Below the pieces are notes generated by a model, which was not told the DNA's origin, did no database searches, and was given only the letters and a program-made list of their open reading frames with translations. Below are positions 9,817-17,424 of a stretch of DNA of 64,000 nucleotides, one piece after another; position 1 is the stretch's first letter, and every line of letters begins with the position of its first letter. Made by a program: the position numbers and the translations under genes. Origin of the DNA: Verrucomicrobiaceae bacterium (lineage in GTDB: Bacteria; Verrucomicrobiota; Verrucomicrobiia; Verrucomicrobiales; Akkermansiaceae); assembly GCA_027486655.1 (NCBI GenBank), contig JAIXOR010000003.1:82951-146950 (forward strand), given 5' to 3'.

Positions 9817-10250
9817 ATGTCCGCCGCCTTCCAGAAACTCCGCTCGAAACTCTCCGAGCTCTTCCAGCACGATGCCGCCGCCGAGCTGGATTTCGGCATT
9901 TACCGCATTCTCAACGCCCGGCGCGTCGAAATTTCCGAGTTTTTGGACTCCCTGGAAGGCCAAGTGTACCGGATTCTGGCCGAGGGCCAGGGATTCCGGC
10001 GCGGGCGAGGCCAGGGCGGAACTGGCGAAAGCCGAAGCCGACCTCCGCGCCATGGGCTGGACGATGCCGCCGTGGCCGCCGTGCCGAAAATCCGGGAACT
10101 CCGTGGAAAAATCGCAACCGGCACCTCCGATCCCACCGCGCTTTCCCACGAGATTTTCTCCCACCTCGCCACCTTCTTCTCCCGTTACTACCAAGACGGC
10201 GACTTCATCTCGCTGCGCCGTTACAAGAAGGACACCTACGCCATCCCCTA
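9817..10250 (+). pseudogene. N-terminal remnant of a large adenine-specific (type III Mod-like) DNA methyltransferase
   Basis: LDFGIYRILNARRVEI...IFSHLATFFSRYYQDGDFISLRRYKKDTYAIPY. Middle segment GAGEARAELAKAEADLRAMG is in another frame, implying two compensating indels. Homology ends where helicase-remnant sequence begins. Confidence 0.72.
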
Positions 10251-10353
10251 CGGAACAGCGCAGACCTTTCCCGTCATCGATTCCAGTCTCTCCGTGAACT
10301 CATTCCTCCCCGAAGCCGTGATCATCAGGCGTTCCTTCGCCCGGGTCATGCCG
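10248..10353 (-). pseudogene. 3'-terminal remnant of a second NERD/UvrD-type helicase
   Basis: Minus-strand translation GMTRAKERLMITASGRNEFTERLESMTGKVCAVP* matches the intact helicase C-terminus GMTRAKEHLMITAAGRNDFTERLESMAGKVSAFA*. Confidence 0.85.
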
Positions 10354-10432
10354 TAGAAAGTTTGCTAGTTTTCAGTGTTCAGTTTTCAGGGGAGAGGGGC
10401 GCGTGGCGGGTGAATGGCTAGCAACTGCTGGC

Positions 10433-12307
10433 CTACGCAAAAGCGGAGACCTTTCCGGCCATCGATTCCAACCGTTCGGTGAAGTCGTTCCGCCCTGCTG
10501 CGGTGATCATCAGGTGCTCCTTGGCTCGCGTCATGCCCACATAAAGCAGCTTCATCTGATCCGCAGTCTTTGTTTCACAAGCATCGAGGTGGCCGAGTCC
10601 AACGAGGATCACGGAGCGGAACTCAAGGCCCTTGCTGCTTTGCACGGAGAGGATGTTCACCCGCGGGAGGCGTGGATCGTAGGCCCGCTTGCCCTTGCGG
10701 GTGTCCATGTGGAGGTGGGGGATGGCGAGCGACTGGAGTTGGTGGGCGATGCGTTTTCCGTGGTCCGGCTTCATGCAGATCACGGCGATGTCGCCGAGGA
10801 AGTCGCCGCGTTCGTGCCAGGCCATGATGCATTTGGTGGCGTAGGCGATCTCGTCGCCGATACTGGCAAAGTGCCGGAAGGCCGGGCCGGGACCGGAGGC
10901 ACCGCCGGATTCGGGCAGGACCATCGGGATGTGGTCGTCATCCGCCGCTTTCGCGTCCATGAACTGGCTGGCGAAGTCGCAGGCGAACTGGAGGATCTCG
11001 CGGGTGTTGCGGTAGTTGAGGCGGAGAATGGACGTTCTTCCGGCGGCCTTGATGCCCACGCTGGAAAGGCTGAAGTCGAGCCCCCGGGATTTCCGGTAAA
11101 TCGACTGGGCATCGTCGTAGAGCAGGAGCAGCGAATCCGTGACGGGATCGACCATCTGGGTGACGAGTTTCAGCCACTCCGGTTCGAAGTCGTGGCCTTC
11201 GTCGATCATGATCGCACCATACTGGGCACGAGGGATACGGCCGGCATCGACGCCCTGGATCACCGCCTCGACCTGAAGTTCCCATGGCTGGCCGGCGGCA
11301 TCCGGGAGCTCAATGTGATAGGTCCGGAGTTGTTCGCCGCACCATTCGTGGAAATGGTGGACATTGACCCGGCCTTCGAGGTTCCGCTCGGCGATGAACG
11401 AGCGCAGCCGCGCGGCGAGGGAGATGTTGAAACAGAGGACGAGGATCGGCTTGCGCAGCATCTCGGCGAGGTGGACGCAGCGGTAGCCGAGGATCAGGGT
11501 TTTCCCGGAGCCTGCGACGCCGTGGATCACGCGGTGTCCGCTGCCGAGGTTGCGGGCGAGTTGTTCCTGCTGGAGATCGAGCACGCGCACCAGATCGGGA
11601 ATGGTTTCCGGCACGGCCTGTCCGCCGCCCTTTTCCTCAAAGTCCGAGAACAAGGTCGACTGCCGGTCGCCGATGCGGATTTCCGGAAACAGGTGCCAGC
11701 GGATGCGCTCGATCTGCGGCAGCGTGAGCGGGCGTTTGAAATCGTATTGGAACATGCCCCAGAGACGTTCCTGAAATGCCATGGCATCGACGGACTCCGT
11801 CATCTCGTCCTTGCAGATCACCAGGCGGCCGGGGAGGACTAGGTCCTGTTCCTCCTCCGAAAGGGCGGCGTCGAGTTGCCTGCGGGTGATGTTGGTGAGC
11901 ACCACGCCGTAGCCGTAGGGAAAACAGAGCTTGCCCTGATAGGGTCCGCTGGCTTCACGCAGTTGGGGATCCCCGGCCAGTTTGTTGACGACGGTCATCA
12001 TGTATTGCCGTGCCTGTTCCAGCGGGTTGGCCACGGTTTTGATCGCACCATCCACAAGGATCCCGGCGGAGACCTTGTCGATCTTGCGGAGGATATCGAG
12101 TTTCCAATCCTTCACCTCCAGCAGCAGCAGGCCGCGGGATGGATGCAGGATCAGGAAATCCGGATAATGCCGGGCCGGGCCGATCGGCACATCATACCAG
12201 CAGAGATAATCGTCTTCCAGATGGGTCTTCAAACGATCCCCAAACCGGCGCTCGCCCGCCGTGACGGCCTGGCGGGTCCGGTTGAGTGAACTGATCAGTT
12301 TGGCCAT
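10433..12307 (-). CDS. NERD-domain UvrD-like DNA helicase
   Basis: NERD region YPDFLILHPSRGLLLLEVKDWKLD; Walker A HGVAGSGKTLIL; IMIDEGHDFEPEW; C-terminal VGMTRAKEHLMIT. Confidence 0.9.
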   Translation of the reverse strand: MAKLISSLNRTRQAVTAGERRFGDRLKTHLEDDYLCWYDVPIGPARHYPDFLILHPSRGLLLLEVKDWKLDILRKIDKVSAGILVDGAIKTVANPLEQARQYMMTVVNKLAGDPQLREASGPYQGKLCFPYGYGVVLTNITRRQLDAALSEEEQDLVLPGRLVICKDEMTESVDAMAFQERLWGMFQYDFKRPLTLPQIERIRWHLFPEIRIGDRQSTLFSDFEEKGGGQAVPETIPDLVRVLDLQQEQLARNLGSGHRVIHGVAGSGKTLILGYRCVHLAEMLRKPILVLCFNISLAARLRSFIAERNLEGRVNVHHFHEWCGEQLRTYHIELPDAAGQPWELQVEAVIQGVDAGRIPRAQYGAIMIDEGHDFEPEWLKLVTQMVDPVTDSLLLLYDDAQSIYRKSRGLDFSLSSVGIKAAGRTSILRLNYRNTREILQFACDFASQFMDAKAADDDHIPMVLPESGGASGPGPAFRHFASIGDEIAYATKCIMAWHERGDFLGDIAVICMKPDHGKRIAHQLQSLAIPHLHMDTRKGKRAYDPRLPRVNILSVQSSKGLEFRSVILVGLGHLDACETKTADQMKLLYVGMTRAKEHLMITAAGRNDFTERLESMAGKVSAFA

Positions 12308-12465
12308 GAGATCTCTCGTCCGCGTTACTCATCGCAGCCCTCAAGCGGCTGGAAACGGGCGAGACATAACGAATATCCGGAGTCTTATCAAGTTGAAGCG
12401 TGCACATCCCGGGACGCGTTCGCGTGGGGGATCCGAATGCAGCGCGGCCGATGGGGACTCAGGAC

Positions 12466-12511
12466 AGCTCCAGCGCAAGATAGGCCTCGACCTCGCGGGA
12501 GGGATCGTGGG
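12466..12511. repeat. 46-bp direct repeat of the trpC 3' end (copy 1)
   Basis: agctccagcgcaagataggcctcgacctcgcgggagggatcgtggg; 45/46 identical to 16401-16446. Confidence 0.9.
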
Positions 12512-12560
12512 TGAACGGGGTAAGTCCTGAATGGCACGGGATGAAGCGGCGGAATGGAAC

Positions 12561-12629
12561 GGAGCGCTGGCTTCAGCCGGCAAGCAAGGTCCCGTTCGCC
12601 AAAGACTCGCCGACTAAAGTCAGCGCTCC
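12561..12629. repeat. REP-like imperfect inverted repeat
   Basis: ggagcgctggcttcagccggc (12561-12581) versus reverse complement of gccgactaaagtcagcgctcc (12609-12629): 18/21 match, differences keep G-U pairing. Confidence 0.65.
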
Positions 12630-12735
12630 ACGGAGCACACCGCCTTCATGAAACGCCGCTTAAATTTGATCACTGGTTTTCAATGATTTGCGGAATCTGA
12701 CTCTGACAAAAATCGCCTTAATCCCGCACCAATCA

Positions 12736-12817
12736 GGACTGACCCCGGACATGAAAAGGGTTGCCCGTCAGAACCCATGCATGCACCCGCCAGCCATCTC
12801 TGGGGTCAGTCCTCGCA
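12736..12817. mobile_element. about 80-bp miniature RAYT-derived element
   Basis: AGGACTGACCCC at the left and GGGGTCAGTCCT at the right flank a 42-bp segment 37/42 identical to the RAYT catalytic region (GWRVHAWVLTGNPF versus GWRVHAWVLMGNHF). Confidence 0.7.
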
Positions 12818-13894
12818 TTGTAACATTTTCTCCAATTCCACGATTCGTTTTTTTTTTTTTTTTTCGCGCTTCACATTGCCCACCTGTCGGCTTACAGAAC
12901 CAGGATGGCCCATGGTCAGGCGTTTGGCAATCCAATCGAAGCCCACCGTTGTCCTGCTCCGTAACAAGGTTGCAAGCAGCGCCTTGCGCTCATCCCCCTT
13001 GCGTAATTCTGCCAATCCCTTCGAATCTGTCGGCAATCCCAGATGCGGACCGCAGGTTGCAATCAAACGCTCCGCGTCCAGTTTTCCATAATCCCTGCCG
13101 ACACACTCCGATGCCCGCCTTTTCCTTGCCTTGACGCCCTTCGCCTTGTCCACCAAGTCGAGAAGTCGGTCGCGGAAGGTGTCCTCGCCGAGATACCAAC
13201 CCCGCCGCAATGCGTCCAAGGCCCGCTGGTCGATCCCGCCATCGGGATTCGAAGCACGCGCCTCCAACCAATCGACATAGGCACGGCGGCCCCGACCGGT
13301 TTCGGCGAGCTGGAAGGACCGCAAGACCCGATCCATCTCCAACCACTCGGGACCCTTGCCTTTGGAATAACATGACAAGCTGCTCCAGCGATACCCACTC
13401 AGTTTGCCAAGCTTGCCTCCCGAAAGCCCCGCACGCGCTGCATTGAGATGGATGTAGTCCGCGACGATCCGAAAATAATAGGTATCCGAATCGCTGCTAT
13501 TGACCGGCACAGCCTTGTAGCGGCCCTGAAAGACATGTCCTTGCCGCCCGCGGGCCCGGTTCCAGCCTTGGCTGAATACACCCAACAACCATTTCATGCC
13601 AGCGACGAGATTCGGCTGGGGCGTTTCGAGCAGGAGGTGGAAATGGTTGCCCATAAGCACCCAGGCATGCACCCGCCAGCCACAACTCCCACAAGCCTCT
13701 TCCAGCCGCTTCAGGAAAACCATACGATCATCATCAGTTTGAAACACCACCTTTCCCCCATCGCCACGTGCCATGACATGGTACACAGCCCCAGGATACT
13801 GGAATCGTATTGGTCTAGCCATGACCCTGCCTACACGTCGCGCCTGCTCCGGTCAAGCTACGATTGTTCTAATGCGGGGACTGACCCCAGAGAT
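12796..13894. mobile_element. RAYT unit bounded by inverted repeats
   Basis: atctctggggtcagtcctcgcat at 12796-12818 and atgcggggactgaccccagagat at 13872-13894 are inverted copies, 22/23 matching; the transposase lies between. Confidence 0.75.
12806..13822 (-). CDS. REP-associated tyrosine transposase (RAYT, Y1_Tnp)
   Basis: MARPIRFQYPGAVYHVMARGDGG...HAWVLMGNHFHLLLETPQPNL...YIHLNAARAGL typical of Y1_Tnp/RAYT proteins. Confidence 0.92.
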   Translation of the reverse strand: MARPIRFQYPGAVYHVMARGDGGKVVFQTDDDRMVFLKRLEEACGSCGWRVHAWVLMGNHFHLLLETPQPNLVAGMKWLLGVFSQGWNRARGRQGHVFQGRYKAVPVNSSDSDTYYFRIVADYIHLNAARAGLSGGKLGKLSGYRWSSLSCYSKGKGPEWLEMDRVLRSFQLAETGRGRRAYVDWLEARASNPDGGIDQRALDALRRGWYLGEDTFRDRLLDLVDKAKGVKARKRRASECVGRDYGKLDAERLIATCGPHLGLPTDSKGLAELRKGDERKALLATLLRSRTTVGFDWIAKRLTMGHPGSVSRQVGNVKREKKKKKRIVELEKMLQCED

Positions 13895-14495
13895 AGACTT
13901 TACGGGCTCCGCTTCACTCCATTTCTTAATTTCCGCTTCACACTTCGTTTTCACCGCGTCAAGACTTGGAGGAGGTTGATCCCCAAGTGGTTCGTATAAG
14001 CCAAGCATATCCAAGCTTCCTACGCTGCGATTGTTAACATATTTATACAAATTTTTTCCCCCTTCTTCCTCAATCAGATCCCTGCTTGGCCACCTGCCGG
14101 TCAACGGGTCATAGTAGCGGTAACCGTAATAGTAAAGTCCTGTGACTTGATCCAAGGGCTTCGTGGAGAAGCGATAGGTGAACTGGTTGCTGGTGTCGGT
14201 ATTGACGACGGTGGTCCCGAAGGGATCGTATTCGAAATGCGCGCTGATGCTGCCGTTTGATGCAAGGTATTCGCTGACGTTGCCGTTGCCGTCGAAGGTT
14301 GGGAAGAAGTTGAGAGTTGAGGGTTGATTGTTGATGGTCAGAGAAAGAAGGCCGCCGACTCCACCAGCGCCTTGGAGGGTGCCGGATAGGTCCGTGCCCC
14401 AGAGGTAGGAATTTTGAATGTTGAATGTTGAATTTTGGATGGAGTATTCGGCGATGACGTTCCAGGCGTCGTAGATGTAGATCGTTGAAGATGCT

Positions 14496-14512
14496 GTGGG
14501 CGAGACGCCCAC
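14496..14512. repeat. in-frame palindrome 1
   Basis: GTGGGCG-AGA-CGCCCAC, perfect palindromic arms. Confidence 0.9.
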
Positions 14513-14750
14513 ACTCCTTGAGATCCTCCTGGATTGGGCGTCGTAGTTGTAGTGGATCGTGTCTTGGCCGATAACGTTGGCGGCGATGAGGCGGTTCTCG
14601 GCGTCCCAGACGAGACCGGCGCTGCCGGTGGGGAGCTGGCCGCTGGTCAGGTTGCCGTCGAAGTCGTATTGGTTGAGAGTCGGTGGTTGAGAGTTGAGAG
14701 ATAGAGAAGGATATTGGTTCAGCGCGTTGGATGTGTAGGTAGTGACCGAT

Positions 14751-14767
14751 GCGGGCGAGACGCCCGC
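14751..14767. repeat. in-frame palindrome 2
   Basis: GCGGGCG-AGA-CGCCCGC. Confidence 0.9.
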
Positions 14768-15105
14768 AGTCCCTTGGATACGATTGCCGATGGCGTCGTA
14801 TTGGTAGGCGCGGTCGAAGGCGTTGTCCGTGCTGTGGTCAGCGCTGGTGACTTGGCCGAGGGAGTCGTAGCCCCAAGCCCAGCTTGGGGTGGCGGGGAAG
14901 GCGCTGCCACTGGTGCTGACGTTGGTGCGCTGTCCGAGACCGTTCACGGTGTAATCATAGCGGGAGACGACCGTGGTGCCAGCTTTGTTTTCCTTGGAGG
15001 CGAGGACGTTTCGGGTGGGCTCGTAGGTATTGGTGACGGTGTGGGCGGGGCCGGTGACGGTTTCGATGAGGGAAGAGTTGGGGAGATAAGAATAGGAGAA
15101 GGTTT

Positions 15106-15126
15106 GAGGGGACGAGACGTCCCCTC
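15106..15126. repeat. in-frame palindrome 3
   Basis: GAGGGGACG-AGA-CGTCCCCTC. Confidence 0.9.
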
Positions 15127-15189
15127 CCCCTATCACCGTGGCGAGGCGGCCGGTGGAGGCGCTGTAGGCGTAGGCGGCTTGGGTTTCGG

Positions 15190-15210
15190 GTGCCGACGAG
15201 ACGTCGGCAC
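15190..15210. repeat. in-frame palindrome 4
   Basis: GTGCCGACG-AGA-CGTCGGCAC. Confidence 0.9.
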
Positions 15211-15782
15211 TCCTTAGGGTGTAGCCGGTGTCGCGGCCGAGGGCGTCTCTTGAACGGTCGAGGACTCGGGTGAAGGCTGGCTGGCCGGGGAGGTTGTAGG
15301 TGATGGTTTCCGTGTCCAGCTCGAGGGTGGCGGCGGTGTAGGTGAAGGTGCTGGTTGCCACTCCATTGGTGACGGATTGCTGGCGGCCGAGTTTGTCATG
15401 GGTGATGGTGACGTCGGGCGTCGTGTCGCTGTAGTCGTTGGTGGTGAGTTCTCCGGCGCTATTGTAGCCGTAGGTCGTCACCACGCCTCTGGCCCAGGTG
15501 CGGGTGAGGAGTTTTCCACCGGGGGTGTAGGTGTAGTCGGTGCCCTTGGTGTCGGCATACTGCTTGCGAGTGAGCTGGTTGCGGGCGTTGTAGGTCCAGG
15601 TGGTTTCGTCGTAGTTGGCGGTGTTTTCGTCCGGGGCGAGGGCGAGGTTGGAGCTGCGGAAGGTGCGGAGTTTGTGGAGCTGGCCTTCGGCGGTGTAGAA
15701 TTTCACTGTGGGGTTGGTCTGGCTGCCGTAGCTGGCTTTTTCCAGACCGGTGGGCCAGTAGGTGGTGTAGGTGACGGAGTTG

Positions 15783-15992
15783 TCAAAAACCCGGAGTAAC
15801 GCCCAGCGATTGGCTGACCAATCTTTCGAAGGTTCGTCTTGTAAGACCCAGCAGACGCACCAGCGCGGAAGTATCAAAGCTCACTTGGCGCATCATGCTG
15901 GATATCTCGAACGAGACTTCTCTTTGGGGGCAAAAGTACCACCAGAAGCCACGCTCAAACCACAGTTGTGCATGGTCGGATTTTTTCTTCAA
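15783..15992 (-). pseudogene. AraC-type helix-turn-helix fragment
   Basis: Short ORF ending VSFDTSALVRLLGLTRRTFERLVSQSLGVTPGF*, resembling the AraC HTH; no complete regulator around it. Confidence 0.5.
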
Positions 15993-16246
15993 GAAGCGGG
16001 GGGTTTTGAAACTCGCGATTCCACGAATGCGGGGGCAAGAGTCAAATCAAAATCCTCATTTCATCGAAACTTTCAGATTTTACATAGTCGATGGGCGGGC
16101 TCAATGAGGTCCGGGGGCGCAAGATAGCGGATTGGGATCCATGGCTCTGCCCGCACGGGCGAATCCAAGATGATGCATCCGATGCAAAAAGATGATAATT
16201 CCACCCTACTGGCGAGGACCCGGGAAACGGTCGGCTGGGATATCTA

Positions 16247-16381
16247 TCAGTTTCCAGGGTTCGTCATCGCGAGATTTTCATCGTCGCGATGGCTTTTACG
16301 GCCGAGGAAGCACCAGAACAGGGTGATGTGTGCCGCCACGACGAGGAGGGCGGCGGCAATGGCGATGACGAGCGGGCTCAT
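16247..16381 (-). CDS. small single-pass membrane protein, 44 aa, directly downstream of trpC
   Basis: MSPLVIAIAAALLVVAAHITLFWCFLGRKSHRDDENLAMTNPGN*; start 13 bp after the trpC stop; below the ORF-track cutoff. Confidence 0.5.
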   Translation of the reverse strand: MSPLVIAIAAALLVVAAHITLFWCFLGRKSHRDDENLAMTNPGN

Positions 16382-16393
16382 GGCGGGGGCTCC

Positions 16394-17182
16394 TTACGGA
16401 AGCTCCAGCGCAAGGTAGGCCTCGACCTCGCGGGAGGGATCGTGGGCACGCATCAGGGCCTCGCCGATCAACACGGCGTTCGCACCGGCCTCGAGCACGC
16501 GAAGGGCATCCTCGGGAGTCTTGATGCCGCTTTCGGAAACGAGGAGAACCTCATCCGGCACCTCCTCGGCGAGCCGCTCGGTGGTGGCGAGGTCGACCTC
16601 GAAGGTCTTGAGGTTCCGGTTGTTGATGCCGATGAGATCGGCGCCGAGTTCGAGCGCGCGTTCCATCTCGCGGAGGTCGTGGACCTCGACGAGCACATCG
16701 AGCATGAGCGACTTCGCCTCATCATGAAGGCGGCGGAGCGTGTCGTCATCCAGCGCGGCGACGATGAGAAGAATGGCATCCGCGCCGGAGACCGAAGCCT
16801 CGTGGATCTGGACCTCGTGGATGGTGAAGTCCTTGCGAAGGAGCGGGGCGGAGGAGAACTTCGAGATCTGGGTGAGGTAACTGAGCGAGCCCTGGAAGTA
16901 TTTTTCGTCCGTGAGGATGGAGAGGCAGGAGGCTCCTCCCTCGACATAGCGTTTCGCCTGGCGGACCGGGTCGAAGTTCGGATCGATGAGGCCGACGGAA
17001 GGAGAGGCCTTCTTGACCTCGGCAATGACACCGAGGCGGCCGGGACCGCGGTCGATGGCGGCGCGAAAGCCCCCGAAATCGTTGCGCTGGAGGGCGGCGG
17101 CGCGGAGGTGCGCGGCACGCGGCATGAGGGCTTCGACTTCGAGGCGCTTGGTGGCGATGATTTCAGCGAGCTTGTCGGACAT
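16394..17182 (-). CDS. trpC: indole-3-glycerol phosphate synthase
   Basis: MSDKLAEIIATKRLEVEALM...VIAEVKKASPSVGLI...LLRKDFTIHEVQIHEA...GINNRNLKTFEVDL...VLVSESGI. Confidence 0.95.
   Translation of the reverse strand: MSDKLAEIIATKRLEVEALMPRAAHLRAAALQRNDFGGFRAAIDRGPGRLGVIAEVKKASPSVGLIDPNFDPVRQAKRYVEGGASCLSILTDEKYFQGSLSYLTQISKFSSAPLLRKDFTIHEVQIHEASVSGADAILLIVAALDDDTLRRLHDEAKSLMLDVLVEVHDLREMERALELGADLIGINNRNLKTFEVDLATTERLAEEVPDEVLLVSESGIKTPEDALRVLEAGANAVLIGEALMRAHDPSREVEAYLALELP
16401..16446. repeat. 46-bp direct repeat (copy 2, within trpC 3' end)
   Basis: agctccagcgcaaggtaggcctcgacctcgcgggagggatcgtggg; one mismatch to 12466-12511. Confidence 0.9.
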
Positions 17183-17291
17183 GGTCTGGAAGAAGAAAGC
17201 CAGAGCCCGACGGATAGAACACGGAAAAATTGTAAAATTTGGCTTGCCCACCGATCCGGCAGGTGTAGAAAGCGCCCACGCGTTTCGCGAC

Positions 17292-17366
17292 GCGGGCGTA
17301 GCTCAGTGGTAGAGCGCCACCTTGCCAAGGTGGATGTCGTGAGTTCGAATCTCATCGCCCGCTCCA
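17292..17366 (+). tRNA. tRNA-Gly (anticodon GCC), CCA encoded
   Basis: GCGGGCG..CGCCCGC acceptor stem, CCACC-TTGCCAA-GGTGG anticodon arm, AGTTCGAATCT T-arm, TCCA. Confidence 0.95.
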
Positions 17367-17382
17367 TTTTCCCGTTTCCGAC

Positions 17383-17408
17383 AAACCGCTGGTCATCAGC
17401 GGTTTTTT
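17383..17408 (+). terminator. Rho-independent terminator after tRNA-Gly
   Basis: AAACCGCTG-GTCAT-CAGCGGTTTTTT. Confidence 0.75.
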
Positions 17409-17424
17409 CGCGTTCAAGGGGTGC

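Larger units (their letters stand above)
13853..15877 (-). pseudogene. RHS/YD-repeat protein remnant, truncated at both ends
   Basis: YD-repeat and core motifs (YNSAGELTTNDYSDTTPDVTITHDKLGR, HFEYDPFGTTV, GLYYYGYRYYDPLTGRWPSRDLIEEEGG). The C-terminus reads into the RAYT inverted repeat (SISGVSPRIRTIVA); the N-terminus abuts an AraC-like fragment. Confidence 0.8.
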
